Numbered from the stretch's first letter, positions 7,416 to 15,984 are shown. The stretch is DNA of 64,000 bases from HXMU1420-13 sp965601825 (GCA_965601825.1 OZ271839.1:2418001-2482000), one strand, 5' to 3'. Made by a program: numbers and translations. Notes: generated by a model from the sequence alone, not told the origin.

Positions 7416-9464
7416 CTACTTCTTACGCAACTGTCTTAATATAACACCTGATGATGCCGGGACTCTGTATTGATTTTTAATGCTTCTGACACCTTTAGGA
7501 TCACATTTTAGATAGTATGCAACGATTTCCCATTCTCCTTTTGGTAGATCAATTTTATGAGAAGTTTTAATATTTCCATTTAGTGAGATGAAATAATCAT
7601 ACTTATCACCGCTATTTTTACCATCAATTGAGAAAGTGATATGTAAAGGATCGTTGTAGACTTTGAACACTATATCACTAGGATCAGCTTTACGAAGTGC
7701 TGGTGAGTTTAATCGTAAATCGATTAAGCCTTTGTAATAGTCAAAAAGGTCCTGATTGGTTGAAATCTCATTGAAATTGAGCCAGTTGGTTTCATTGTCT
7801 TTGTTATAACTGTCATGATCTAATTTGCCAATATTTGGATCATTTCCTTCATGATCAACGATTACCTTTGATCTGGCCCATTCCTGACCTGCATGGATCA
7901 TTGTAATACCCTGACTCACAAATAATGCCAATGCACCAAGTTTAGCTATTTCAAGCTCTTTCTTATCAAGCGATGTTGCTTCACTTTGACTTTTATATTG
8001 ATGATTTCTCTTAGAGTTATCGAGTGCAATTTTAATAAAGTCACCAAATGTATAGCCATCATGAGCTTCAATATAGTTTACAGAATGTTCTGAACTTCTA
8101 AATAATCCATGCTCACCTGTTCTTAATGTTCCTCTGATGAAATTCTCTAACGCAAAACGATTACAACCGTGATGCCAGCTACCAAATAGTAATCCCTTAT
8201 CATTAACAGGATCATATCCTTTAAAACCATTCCTTAGTTTATCATTCCAGCTTGACCAACCATGATCAGAAAAACCTGAAGGTTTATATTCACCACCCCA
8301 AGGTTCTGCTATTAGGATCACATTCGGGTTGATCTTCTTTGCTTCTCTTTTAATTAAATCAACGGTATCCCAATCAATAATTCCTGCAAGATCGAATCTG
8401 AATCCATCTATGTGGAATTCCGTCATCCAGTATTTGATAGATTCAACAATTAATTCTCTGGCAAATTCGCTTCTTGTATTAACATCGTTCCCGGTCCAGC
8501 TATCATTAATATAATTTCCATGATCATCTATTCTGAAGTAATGATCTTTTGCCGTATATCTAAGAGGATTTAAATCATATTGTGATGCGTGGTTGTAAAC
8601 CACATCCATTATAACTGTAATATCTTCCTGATGTAGCTTGTTTACTACTTGCTTCAATTCATTAATGGCGTTAATGTTACGCCCAACAACTGATCCATGA
8701 TCTATATTGCCATCAGAAGCATAAATCGTTTCCGGAGCCATAAAATATGAGGTCATATATCCCCAGTGATTTTTACTATGATGGTTCCAGGTGTTTGTTA
8801 ATCCGCTTGAAATCTTGGCATTAAAAGGTGGTTCCCAATAAGCAAAATTTTGAAGAGGAAGGAATTCTACACAATTAACACCCAATTTCTTTAGATACTT
8901 TAGGCCGCCCACCTCAGCTTGCCAAAAGTCATTGTAAATTCCCTGTACATAAGTTCTCGCTGATTGATGAGCTACCATATCTTTGATATGAGCTTCATAA
9001 ATAACTAAATCTCGAGGATCTGAAGGTGCTTTAAAATCTTTGTCTTCCCACTCGAATTCCGGAATTTCTGTGATAATAGTTTTTGAAAACCCTAAATAAT
9101 GATTTCGGCTTGTTACGTGTTTACTCCACGGATCAGCGATGTATTTATTAGTTCGTTCGAAAAACGGAGAATAATCATCTGTTTCTAAGCGGTATGCATA
9201 CCATTTGCCTACTAAGTCTGTTGAAGGGCAGAAATAATTCCAAACACCATCGGCACCATGAATCATTGAGAAATAGGTGCCATACAGATGTTCGTATTCA
9301 TCGAAAACAGCGATTTGCACACGATCGGCTAGTGGGGCAAAAAGCCTGAATACAACACCATCTTTAAGGATAGTGTATCCTAGTGAATAATCATTAAAGT
9401 TAATGGTGCGGGTTTTTCTCTCTTTGAGTTTAATCGCTGCCATTTCAGGAGATAGTACTTCCAT
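7416..9464 (-). CDS. GH13 alpha-glucan debranching-type enzyme (pullulanase/isoamylase-like)
   Basis: About 682 residues from the preferred ATG at 9464, which has GAGG seven nt upstream. A TTG at 9485 would add seven residues. An N-terminal CBM48-like beta-sandwich (VVFRLFAPLADRVQIAVFD) precedes the GH13 barrel. Barrel motifs are YEAHIKDM, MDVVYNHAS, DGFRFDLAG with the nucleophile Asp (~358), AEPWGG with the acid Glu (~387), and EAHDGYTF with the third Asp (~469). CBM48 plus YEAH and the NHWGYM block point to alpha-1,6-debranching of glycogen or pullulan rather than a simple amylase. No signal peptide is seen, so it is probably cytoplasmic. It overlaps the metG 3' end by about 20 nt. No other glycogen gene lies nearby. 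Confidence 0.9.
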   Translation of the reverse strand: MEVLSPEMAAIKLKERKTRTINFNDYSLGYTILKDGVVFRLFAPLADRVQIAVFDEYEHLYGTYFSMIHGADGVWNYFCPSTDLVGKWYAYRLETDDYSPFFERTNKYIADPWSKHVTSRNHYLGFSKTIITEIPEFEWEDKDFKAPSDPRDLVIYEAHIKDMVAHQSARTYVQGIYNDFWQAEVGGLKYLKKLGVNCVEFLPLQNFAYWEPPFNAKISSGLTNTWNHHSKNHWGYMTSYFMAPETIYASDGNIDHGSVVGRNINAINELKQVVNKLHQEDITVIMDVVYNHASQYDLNPLRYTAKDHYFRIDDHGNYINDSWTGNDVNTRSEFARELIVESIKYWMTEFHIDGFRFDLAGIIDWDTVDLIKREAKKINPNVILIAEPWGGEYKPSGFSDHGWSSWNDKLRNGFKGYDPVNDKGLLFGSWHHGCNRFALENFIRGTLRTGEHGLFRSSEHSVNYIEAHDGYTFGDFIKIALDNSKRNHQYKSQSEATSLDKKELEIAKLGALALFVSQGITMIHAGQEWARSKVIVDHEGNDPNIGKLDHDSYNKDNETNWLNFNEISTNQDLFDYYKGLIDLRLNSPALRKADPSDIVFKVYNDPLHITFSIDGKNSGDKYDYFISLNGNIKTSHKIDLPKGEWEIVAYYLKCDPKGVRSIKNQYRVPASSGVILRQLRKK

Positions 9465-11478
9465 TTTCGGCCTCAGTTTCGACAAATTTTAAGTTGCCTT
9501 CACTGTCTTCAGCCATCAAAATCATTCCTTTGCTTTCTACTCCCATCAATTTCTTTGGAGCAAGATTAGCAACCACACAAACTTTCTGTCCTACCAACGC
9601 AGATTCGTCGACATGTTTGGCAATACCGGAAACTATCGTTCGCTGTTCGATGCCTAAATCGACATGAAGCTTGAGTAATTTATCGGACTTAGGTATGCGT
9701 TCTGAAGAAATAATTTCTCCTGCACGTAAATCGATTTTCATGAAATCATCAAAGTTGATGTTTTCCTTAAGCGTAGGATAAGGGCTGGCGGGTTCATTTA
9801 CAGCCGCTCGGTCTTCCAATCTTTGTATTTGTGCTTCGATTTGTTCGTCTTCTACTTTGATGAATAGTACTTCGCCTTGTTCAATGAAGGTTCCTGCTTT
9901 AATCATTTGATCAGATATATCATTCCATCCAAGTTCATCGGACAGAGAGAGTTGTGATCTGAGCTGCTTCATTGAGTCGGGTAAAACAGGGTCTAAGAGC
10001 AGTGACAAAGCTGCACAAAGCTGATTACTCACATACAGCGTATTGTTGCAAGCTTGCGGATTTTCTTTCCTTGTTTTCCATGGTTCAGTCTCGGTGAAAT
10101 ACTTATTGCCAATTCTGGCAAGGTTTATACTTTCCTGTATTGCTTCTTTGAACTTAAACGCCTCGTATGCGGCTTCAATCTTTTCCTTTTGCTGATAAAT
10201 TGCAGCAAGAGCATCTAAATCAGTTTGAGTTGGGTCAACTAGCTCAGGAACTTTACTATCAGCAAATTTCGCGGTGAAGGAGAGAGCTCTGAAGACGAAA
10301 TTACCAAGAACGGCAGCTAGTTCATTGTTAACACGTGCTTGAAAATCCTTCCAGGAAAAGTCTGAATCTTTACTTTCAGGGAGAGTAGTACCCAAAGCAT
10401 ATCTAAGTAAATCAGGGGTGAAATCTTCCAAATATTCATGTAACCAAACCGCCCAACCACGTGATGTTGACAGTTTTTTTCCTTCAAGATTTAGGAATTC
10501 ATTTGCAGGTACGTTTTTCGGAAGTACATAATCACCATGTTCCATCAACATGATTGGGAACATGATACAATGGAATACAATGTTGTCTTTACCAATAAAG
10601 TGATAGAGCTCACATTCCTGATTTTGCCAATATTCCTTCCATTGATCTGGATTTCCTTGCGCTTGAGCCCATTCTTTTGTTGCTGAGATATATCCAATAG
10701 GAGCATCAAACCAAACGTAAAGCACTTTTCCTTTAGCTTCATCTAAAGGAACAGGTACGCCCCAGCTTAAATCACGTGTAGCGGCACGATCTGCAAGACC
10801 ATCTGTAAGCCAACTCTTTACCTGACCCATAACATTTGGTTTCCAGCTTTCTCGAGTATTTAACCATGCCTCTAACTTTGGCTGGATTTCACCCAAAGGC
10901 ATATACCAATGTTCGGTTTCTTTTACTTCGGGTTTTTCTCCGGACAGCGCACTTACTGGATTGATTAGTTCAGTTGGTGAAAGGCTAACTCCACAGCTTT
11001 CACATTGATCCCCATACGCTTCTTCATATCCGCAATTTGGACATGTTCCTTTTACATACCTATCAGGTAAGAACATATCTTTTTTTGGATCATATAGTTG
11101 TTTTTCAACTTTCTTTCTAAAGAACCCTTTGTTATTCAGTGTGGTAAATATCTCTTGGGAAGTCTGATGATGAACATGTGACGAAGTTCTTCCATAGTAA
11201 TCGAAGGAAATCCCAAAATCTTCGAATACCTTCTTATTCATCTCATGATAACGATCCACGATATCTTGGGGTTGAACACCTTCTTTTTCGGCAGCGATAG
11301 TAATTGGAACACCATGTTCGTCTGATCCGCAAATAAAAACAATGTCATCGCCTTTTAAACGCTTATAGCGCACATATAAATCGGGGGTAAGGTAGGCTCC
11401 TGCTAAATGACCCAAATGAAGAGGACCGTTTGCATAGGGAAGAGCCGCCGTAACTAAAATCTTTTTCTTTTCCTGCAT
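9445..11478 (-). CDS. metG: methionyl-tRNA synthetase with C-terminal tRNA-binding domain
   Basis: A 677-residue class I synthetase that charges tRNA-Met. Visible motifs: HLGH (the HIGH box) in PLHLGHLAGAYL near residue 20, a zinc knuckle CPNCGYEEAYGDQCESCG near 143-160, and KLSTS as the KMSKS loop. The last ~110 residues (FDDFMKIDLRAGEI, VANLAPKKLMG, GMILMAE) form the EMAP II/Trbp111-type tRNA-binding domain that dimerises MetRS in E. coli. Length and order match the dimeric bacterial type. A TATTTTTG box lies at 11495-11502, just before the start, but its TTG partner is only 15 nt upstream of it. The gene's 3' end overlaps the start of the GH13 gene. Confidence 0.98.
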   Translation of the reverse strand: MQEKKKILVTAALPYANGPLHLGHLAGAYLTPDLYVRYKRLKGDDIVFICGSDEHGVPITIAAEKEGVQPQDIVDRYHEMNKKVFEDFGISFDYYGRTSSHVHHQTSQEIFTTLNNKGFFRKKVEKQLYDPKKDMFLPDRYVKGTCPNCGYEEAYGDQCESCGVSLSPTELINPVSALSGEKPEVKETEHWYMPLGEIQPKLEAWLNTRESWKPNVMGQVKSWLTDGLADRAATRDLSWGVPVPLDEAKGKVLYVWFDAPIGYISATKEWAQAQGNPDQWKEYWQNQECELYHFIGKDNIVFHCIMFPIMLMEHGDYVLPKNVPANEFLNLEGKKLSTSRGWAVWLHEYLEDFTPDLLRYALGTTLPESKDSDFSWKDFQARVNNELAAVLGNFVFRALSFTAKFADSKVPELVDPTQTDLDALAAIYQQKEKIEAAYEAFKFKEAIQESINLARIGNKYFTETEPWKTRKENPQACNNTLYVSNQLCAALSLLLDPVLPDSMKQLRSQLSLSDELGWNDISDQMIKAGTFIEQGEVLFIKVEDEQIEAQIQRLEDRAAVNEPASPYPTLKENINFDDFMKIDLRAGEIISSERIPKSDKLLKLHVDLGIEQRTIVSGIAKHVDESALVGQKVCVVANLAPKKLMGVESKGMILMAEDSEGNLKFVETEAENGSTIS

Positions 11479-11676
11479 GAAACTTTTAGAACAACAAAAA
11501 TACAGTCAGTTTAACATCAAAAGATAATGAAAGGATGGGTTAAATATGAATGATGAATTATTGAATTTTGAATGAGTTATTCACTCACTTGTAAGTTAAA
11601 TAACACTCCCAAATCCACCCAAATTATGCGTATAAATATCATCAAATATAAACTTCATATATATCATAAAACCGTT

Positions 11677-11710
11677 GATCCTTCTCCGCCATTCGGCGGA
11701 TCAGAATGAT
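11677..11710 (-). repeat. REP-like hairpin, copy R1
   Basis: Read on the minus strand: TCATTCTGA, a core TCCGCC-GAAT-GGCGGA, then GAAGGATC. The core is a perfect 6-bp stem with a four-base loop. The outer arms match those of the elements at 30890, 30919, 32201 and 32247. It sits in the 276-nt gap between metG and the AbgT gene (11479-11754), which otherwise holds only AT-rich sequence, a weak metG promoter box and a GAC-rich tract. Confidence 0.8.
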
Positions 11711-11721
11711 TTCATATAATT

Positions 11722-11757
11722 CATTGGTCGTTCATCAACCGTCCTTCGTCGTTTTTA
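11722..11757 (-). repeat. GAC-rich low-complexity tract after the AbgT gene
   Basis: Directly downstream of the AbgT stop, the minus strand reads as a run of GACGAA/GACGGT/GAACGACCAATGA units. A similar tract follows the methyltransferase gene at 13391-13446. Both lie at 3' ends of minus-strand genes. They could be remnants of one degenerate repeat family or weak 3' hairpins. Confidence 0.5.
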
Positions 11758-13320
11758 CATAGCTGGATACACATAATTCGCTTCGAAACTTAATGGAATT
11801 CCAATCCACCAGTAAAGTAGTAAGAAAATCGTCCAGGCAATGCCGAATATGATCGAGTAAGGGAGCATCATCGAAATGAGGGTTCCTATCCCTGTATTTT
11901 TTACATAACGCTGACAAAATACAACTACTAGTGGGAAGTATGGGAGTAATGGAGTAATGATGTTGGAAACTGAATCACCAACTCTATAGGCAGCCTGAGT
12001 TAAATCAGGTGAAATGCCTAATTGCATCAACATCGGAACAAAGATAGGAGCTATGAGCGCCCATTTTGCAGAGGCAGAACCAACCAAAAGGTTAACACCT
12101 GCACTGAGTATAATTATCCCAACAATGGTTATTTGGCCTGGCAGAGCCAATGATTGAAGGAAATTTGCGCCTTTTAGTGCCACAAGAAGCCCAATATTTG
12201 AAGTAGCAAATGCATCGATAAAAAGAGCACAGAAAAAAGCCATTACAATGTAATAGCCCATACTTTGCATCGATTTCGACATGTTATCAATCATGTCTTT
12301 TGATTTGGTGTATTTACCAGATGCAAAACCGTACACTACACCGGGAATTAAGAGGAGTACAAAGATAAGTGGAACAATTGCCTGCATTAATGGGGCATTA
12401 AATGAAGTCAGACTAAGTTCATTTGGATCAATCATTCCTGGTCCACGTAGTGCAGAATCTGCAGGTATAGCCCAAACAATAAGACCAATGATACCAAGTA
12501 CCATTGCAGTAAGTCCCATCCAGAAAGCACGACTTTCTTTTTCAGTCACATTTTCCATATGCGGCATACCTTCTTCATCGCCATCTATCTCCGTTTTTGA
12601 TAACCTTGGTTCAACAATTTTATCGGTCACATACCATCCAACCAAGATGATCAAAACAGAAGATATTGCAGTGAAATAGAAGTTATTGAGTGGATTTAAA
12701 TTGATACCCGGATCCAGAATTTGAGCCGCTTCCAAAGTGAAACTCATAATAAGTGGATCAATTGCTGATGGAATAAAATTGGCAGAGAAGCCTCCTGATA
12801 CACCCGCAAATGCCGCCGCAATACCCGCTAATGGATGTCGGCCAGCTGCATAGAAAATTACACCACCAAGTGGAATTACAAGTACATATCCTGCATCAGC
12901 TGCAGTGTGACTTACAATACCGATTAAAATTAACATCGGAGTAATAAGCATCTTTGGAGTAGCATTTAGAAGCTTTTTTAAGCCGGCATCAATCCAACCT
13001 GAATTTTCGGCTACGCCCACACCTAACATTGCAACTAATACAATACCTAAAGGAGCGAAGCCGGTAAAGGTTCCTACCATACTTGCTAAGAAATTAGCTA
13101 AAGCAGCACCTGTAAGAAGATTGTTTACGTTTAGTGGATCACCAGTTCTTGGATGAACCTCTCCAAAATCGATAGGAGCCAGAATAGCTGACAGTATCCA
13201 AACGATCACCATTAAATAGAAAAACAAAATGGCTGGATCCGGTAATTTATTTCCAGCTTTTTCTATGCTGTTTAGTAATCGGTTTAGTAAAGAATTAGAA
13301 GCAGCTTCTGTACTCATCAA
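11755..13320 (-). CDS. AbgT-family transporter (p-aminobenzoyl-glutamate transporter-like)
   Basis: A 521-residue integral membrane protein with about a dozen spans. It has the family blocks SNAGYVLVIPLGG-like (AADAGYVLVIPLGGVIF) and SAGVNLLVGSASAKWALIAPIFVPM, diagnostic of AbgT. E. coli AbgT imports p-aminobenzoyl-glutamate. Other members (YdaH, MtrF) are proton-driven antimetabolite exporters, so the direction of transport is open. The ATG at 13320 gives a sensible cytoplasmic N-terminus. No abgA/abgB hydrolase genes lie next to it. A candidate promoter is at 13349-13378, and the gene is flanked on both sides by GAC-rich tracts. Confidence 0.93.
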   Translation of the reverse strand: MMSTEAASNSLLNRLLNSIEKAGNKLPDPAILFFYLMVIVWILSAILAPIDFGEVHPRTGDPLNVNNLLTGAALANFLASMVGTFTGFAPLGIVLVAMLGVGVAENSGWIDAGLKKLLNATPKMLITPMLILIGIVSHTAADAGYVLVIPLGGVIFYAAGRHPLAGIAAAFAGVSGGFSANFIPSAIDPLIMSFTLEAAQILDPGINLNPLNNFYFTAISSVLIILVGWYVTDKIVEPRLSKTEIDGDEEGMPHMENVTEKESRAFWMGLTAMVLGIIGLIVWAIPADSALRGPGMIDPNELSLTSFNAPLMQAIVPLIFVLLLIPGVVYGFASGKYTKSKDMIDNMSKSMQSMGYYIVMAFFCALFIDAFATSNIGLLVALKGANFLQSLALPGQITIVGIIILSAGVNLLVGSASAKWALIAPIFVPMLMQLGISPDLTQAAYRVGDSVSNIITPLLPYFPLVVVFCQRYVKNTGIGTLISMMLPYSIIFGIAWTIFLLLYWWIGIPLSFEANYVYPAM

Positions 13321-13348
13321 TAAGTTAGGTTGGTTTAAAAAGTTGGCG

Positions 13349-13378
13349 TAAAAATAAGTGCTTTCGAACTTTTGGCAA
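13349..13378 (-). promoter_or_regulatory. putative promoter for the AbgT-family gene
   Basis: The minus strand shows TTG (13376-13378), 19 nt, then TATTTTTA (13349-13356), a seven-of-eight match to TAnnTTTG. The predicted start is ~20-30 nt upstream of the AbgT ATG. Pattern match only. Confidence 0.4.
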
Positions 13379-13390
13379 GAATAATTTTAC

Positions 13391-13446
13391 GTCGATTGAC
13401 CGACGACCGATGACGAACGGCTTTCAGACGTCTTTTGTCATTCGTC
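13391..13446 (-). repeat. GAC-rich imperfect inverted repeat overlapping the methyltransferase 3' end
   Basis: The minus strand reads GACGATAGACGAATGAC, a short spacer with AGACGTCT, then GTTCGTCATCGGTCGTC. The two halves are roughly inverted copies. The first half encodes the last residues (DDRRMTKDV) of the methyltransferase, so the tract has grown into or shortened the reading frame. Related to the tract at 11722-11757. Confidence 0.5.
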
Positions 13447-13987
13447 TATCGTCATTTTGGTAAAACTTTTGCAGAAGTGCATATAGCGTAACTCCAGTAG
13501 CAACTGAAACATTTAAGGAGTGTTTGTGGCCGTATTGGGGAATAGCAACAAATTCATCTACAAGCGGCAATATCTCATCATCAATACCGGACACTTCATT
13601 ACCCATAATTAAACATATTGAATGATCTAATGTTAGTTCAAGGTCAAGCATGGAGATGCTTTCATCAGTTTGTTCTAATCCCAGAATCTTGAAATCAGAA
13701 TTTTTTAGATTGGTAATTTCTGTTTTGATGTCATTCACAAAGCTCCATTCTACATATTTTTCTGCTCCAATTGCTGTCTTTGTGATTTCATCTCTTGGTG
13801 GAGTAGGTGTATAACCGGATAAAATTAATTCTGATATCCCAAAGGCATCTGATGATCGAAATACTGATCCGACATTGTGCAGGCTTCTAATGTTGTGAAG
13901 TATCACTTTAACTTGTTGCATTCCTTTTGGTGGATGTTGAGCTAAGTTTACTTCAAGTATTTCTCTGGTAGTAAGTTTTCTGGTCAT
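13424..13987 (-). CDS. SpoU/TrmH-family RNA 2'-O-methyltransferase
   Basis: A 187-residue SPOUT methyltransferase that uses S-adenosylmethionine to methylate a ribose in tRNA or rRNA. All three SpoU motifs are present: NIRSLHNVGSVFR (~32-44), LIMGNEVSG (~126-134) and the trefoil-knot motif HKHSLNVSVATGV (~154-166). It lacks the N-terminal substrate-binding domain of RlmB, so it is a minimal form whose target cannot be assigned. The final ~10 residues (NDDRRMTKDV) come from a low-complexity repeat and are probably not conserved. It is divergent from the MFS gene at 14147, with palindromic elements between. Confidence 0.93.
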   Translation of the reverse strand: MTRKLTTREILEVNLAQHPPKGMQQVKVILHNIRSLHNVGSVFRSSDAFGISELILSGYTPTPPRDEITKTAIGAEKYVEWSFVNDIKTEITNLKNSDFKILGLEQTDESISMLDLELTLDHSICLIMGNEVSGIDDEILPLVDEFVAIPQYGHKHSLNVSVATGVTLYALLQKFYQNDDRRMTKDV

Positions 13988-13998
13988 GCAAATAGGTT

Positions 13999-14030
13999 AT
14001 GCTGATCCCGAAAGCATTCGGGATCAGCAT
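13999..14030. repeat. perfect palindromic element (14-bp arms, 4-nt loop)
   Basis: GCTGATCCCGAA-AGCA-TTCGGGATCAGC at 14001-14028, extended by two more pairs. It lies in the divergent region between the SpoU-type methyltransferase and the MFS gene. There is no T-run on either side, so it looks like a repeat element rather than a terminator. It could also act at the RNA level in the methyltransferase leader, which starts ~12 nt away. Confidence 0.75.
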
Positions 14031-14051
14031 CTTGAATTCTTGTTAAACACA

Positions 14052-14076
14052 GATCCCTGATCAAGTCCGGGATGAC
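14052..14076 (-). repeat. imperfect palindrome of the GTCATCCCGGACTTGATC type
   Basis: On the minus strand, GTCATCCCGGACTTGATCAGGGATC, a near-palindrome of a kind often seen between genes in unrelated bacteria. The remainder of the 159-nt divergent gap (13988-14146) is AT-rich and presumably holds the two promoters. Confidence 0.65.
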
Positions 14077-14146
14077 TAGTAAAGTAGATAAATAAATCTT
14101 TTTAATAAGGTGAATATCACGGTACATTCTTCGTTCATTTTTTCTG

Positions 14147-15382
14147 ATGGCCACAAAAGAACCACGTAAAGCCGCACTTTCCTTCATTTTCATCACCGTT
14201 GTATTGGATACAATAGGTTTGGGGATAATCATACCTGTAATTCCGGCTTTAATCATGGAATTAACAGGCGAAGGATTGGGTAAAGCAGCCATTTACGGTG
14301 GTTGGTTAATGTTCGTGTATGCGTTCATGCAATTCTTGTTCGCACCGATTATTGGCGGATTAAGTGATAGATTCGGTAGAAGACCGGTTCTATTGCTTTC
14401 ACTTGCTGGATTTGGAATTGATTACTTAATTGTAGGTTTTGCTCCAACTATTATTTGGTTATTTGCAGCTAGAATATTTGCTGGTATTTTTGGTGCATCT
14501 CATACTACGGCAACAGCTTATATCGCCGATATCAGCACACCTGAGAAACGAGCACAGAATTTTGGATTGATTGGTGCCGGTTTTGGTATGGGTTTTATTC
14601 TTGGGCCGGTAATTGGTGGCTTATTAGGTGAGTTTGGGCCTAGGGTTCCTTTTTTTGTATCAGCGGGACTTGCCTTATTAAATTGCTTATATGGCTTTTT
14701 CATTCTTCCGGAATCACTTTCAAAAGAAAACAGACGTCCATTCGATTGGAAAAGAGCCAATCCTATTGGCTCATTGCTTCAGATTAAGAAATTCCCAGCG
14801 ATTGCAGGATTAGTTGTCGTTTATTTCTTCTTGTATCTGTCTCATCATGCAACTCAAAGTACATGGACCTATTTTACTATGCTTCAATTCGATTGGGATG
14901 AAGCTATGGTTGGAATCTCACTTGGTATTGTTGGGATATGTGTAGCAATAGTTCAGGGGGGATTAACTCGAGTTGTCATACCGAAATTTGGTGAACAGAA
15001 ATCGGTCTATATAGGATTACTTTTTTATGCTTTTGGCTTTCTCGGATTTGCTTTGGCACCAACTGGCTGGGTTTTATTGGTAATGATAGCACCTTTTGCA
15101 TTAGGTGGTTTTGCGGGTCCTGCATTGCAAGGAATTATTTCAAATGGGGTTGAAAACAATCAGCAAGGTGAATTACAGGGAGCACTTACTAGCTTGATTA
15201 GTTTAACTGCGATAATTGGTCCTCCTATCATGACAGGTTTATTTGGTTTTTTTACTTCAGAGCAAGCGCCAGTACTGATTCCGGGTGCAGCATTTATTAC
15301 CGGATCAATAATTTGTATCGGTTCATTCTTTGGGGCGATATTAGTAATGAGGAAAAATAAACTCAGTACAGCTAATAGCTAG
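14147..15382 (+). CDS. MFS efflux transporter, TCR/Tet-like
   Basis: A 411-residue protein with 12 apparent membrane spans. TM1 reads FIFITVVLDTIGLGIIIPVIP, and the loop 2-3 motif GGLSDRFGRRPVLL is the MFS motif A. Motif C-like GAGFGMGFILGPVIGG in TM5 marks a drug/proton antiporter. This is the TetA-like (DHA1) subfamily, but similarity to TetA does not prove tetracycline export. There is no TetR-type repressor next door. Downstream lies a strong intrinsic terminator at 15440-15480. Confidence 0.92.
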   Translation: MATKEPRKAALSFIFITVVLDTIGLGIIIPVIPALIMELTGEGLGKAAIYGGWLMFVYAFMQFLFAPIIGGLSDRFGRRPVLLLSLAGFGIDYLIVGFAPTIIWLFAARIFAGIFGASHTTATAYIADISTPEKRAQNFGLIGAGFGMGFILGPVIGGLLGEFGPRVPFFVSAGLALLNCLYGFFILPESLSKENRRPFDWKRANPIGSLLQIKKFPAIAGLVVVYFFLYLSHHATQSTWTYFTMLQFDWDEAMVGISLGIVGICVAIVQGGLTRVVIPKFGEQKSVYIGLLFYAFGFLGFALAPTGWVLLVMIAPFALGGFAGPALQGIISNGVENNQQGELQGALTSLISLTAIIGPPIMTGLFGFFTSEQAPVLIPGAAFITGSIICIGSFFGAILVMRKNKLSTANS

Positions 15383-15439
15383 CTCACATCCGATTTTACT
15401 AGACAAACAGGTTGAAAGGCTGTATTTTCGACTCGTTCA

Positions 15440-15480
15440 AAGAAGCATTCCGCGGGGTCGGCATGCTTCTTTTTATTTTA
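15440..15480 (+). terminator. intrinsic terminator between the MFS gene and greA
   Basis: AAGAAGCAT (15440-15448) pairs with ATGCTTCTT (15463-15471), with an inner CCG/CGG pairing, followed by a T-rich tail (TTTTTATTTTA). It lies 58 nt past the MFS stop and ends only ~22 nt before the greA ATG at 15502. It either ends the MFS transcript or acts as a leader attenuator for greA. Confidence 0.85.
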
Positions 15481-15501
15481 TCAGCAATTGAAGACACAGA
15501 A

Positions 15502-15975
15502 ATGAGCAAGGTTCAATATTTATCACAAGAAGGCTACGACAAGTTAGACGCAGAATTAAAAGACCTGAAAACCAGAGGCAGGAGAGAGATTGCTGCAGAT
15601 ATCGCTGAAGCGAGAGCTAAGGGTGATCTAAGTGAAAATGCAGAATATGATGCTGCAAAAGAAGCTCAGGGCCATATGGAAGACCGCATTACCAAATTAG
15701 AAGACATACTGGCTAACGCACGAATTATTGATGCAAAAGATTTGGATTTAACAAAGGTTCGCATTCTAACTAAGGTGACTATCTTAAATAAAAAAATGAA
15801 CAAGGAAATGAAATATACCCTTGTTTCTGCGAATGAAGCCGATTTTGCAAAAGGAAAGATTTCTGTTGATTCACCAATTGGAAAATCACTTCTTGGAAGA
15901 GAGATTGGTGAAACTGTAGAGGTTAAAGTCCCTGCCGGCTTACTAGAATTAGAGATTAAAAATATCGAAATATAA
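15502..15975 (+). CDS. greA: transcription elongation factor GreA
   Basis: A 157-residue factor that enters the RNA polymerase secondary channel and stimulates cleavage of backtracked RNA. The N-terminal coiled coil carries the acidic tip D42/E45 in KGDLSENAEYD, and the C-terminal FKBP-like domain contains SPIGKSLLGREIGE. I chose the ATG at 15502 because the protein then has the usual GreA length and start (MSKVQYLSQEGYDKL). The longer frame from 15412 would translate the upstream terminator hairpin. The hairpin directly in front recalls the E. coli greA leader, where early termination makes GraL RNAs, but no sequence link is claimed. Confidence 0.97.
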   Translation: MSKVQYLSQEGYDKLDAELKDLKTRGRREIAADIAEARAKGDLSENAEYDAAKEAQGHMEDRITKLEDILANARIIDAKDLDLTKVRILTKVTILNKKMNKEMKYTLVSANEADFAKGKISVDSPIGKSLLGREIGETVEVKVPAGLLELEIKNIEI

Positions 15976-15984
15976 TTTCATTCG

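Noticed and set aside
11479..11754. Possible tRNA or small RNA gene in the 276-nt gap
   Set aside because: No cloverleaf or CCA-type end could be found. The only structures are the R1 hairpin and the GAC-rich tract.
11735..11917. A second frame overlapping the end of the AbgT gene
   Set aside because: It is in a different frame of the same strand and lies inside the conserved transporter coding sequence plus the GAC-rich tract.
13984..14292. A 102-codon minus-strand frame covering the divergent intergenic region
   Set aside because: It runs antisense through the MFS start and through two palindromic repeats. Peptides such as VIPDLIRD are typical artefacts of these repeats.
14147..15382. Acquired tetracycline resistance gene
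   Set aside because: Only family-level similarity to Tet pumps is visible. There is no tetR partner, mobile element or compositional shift.
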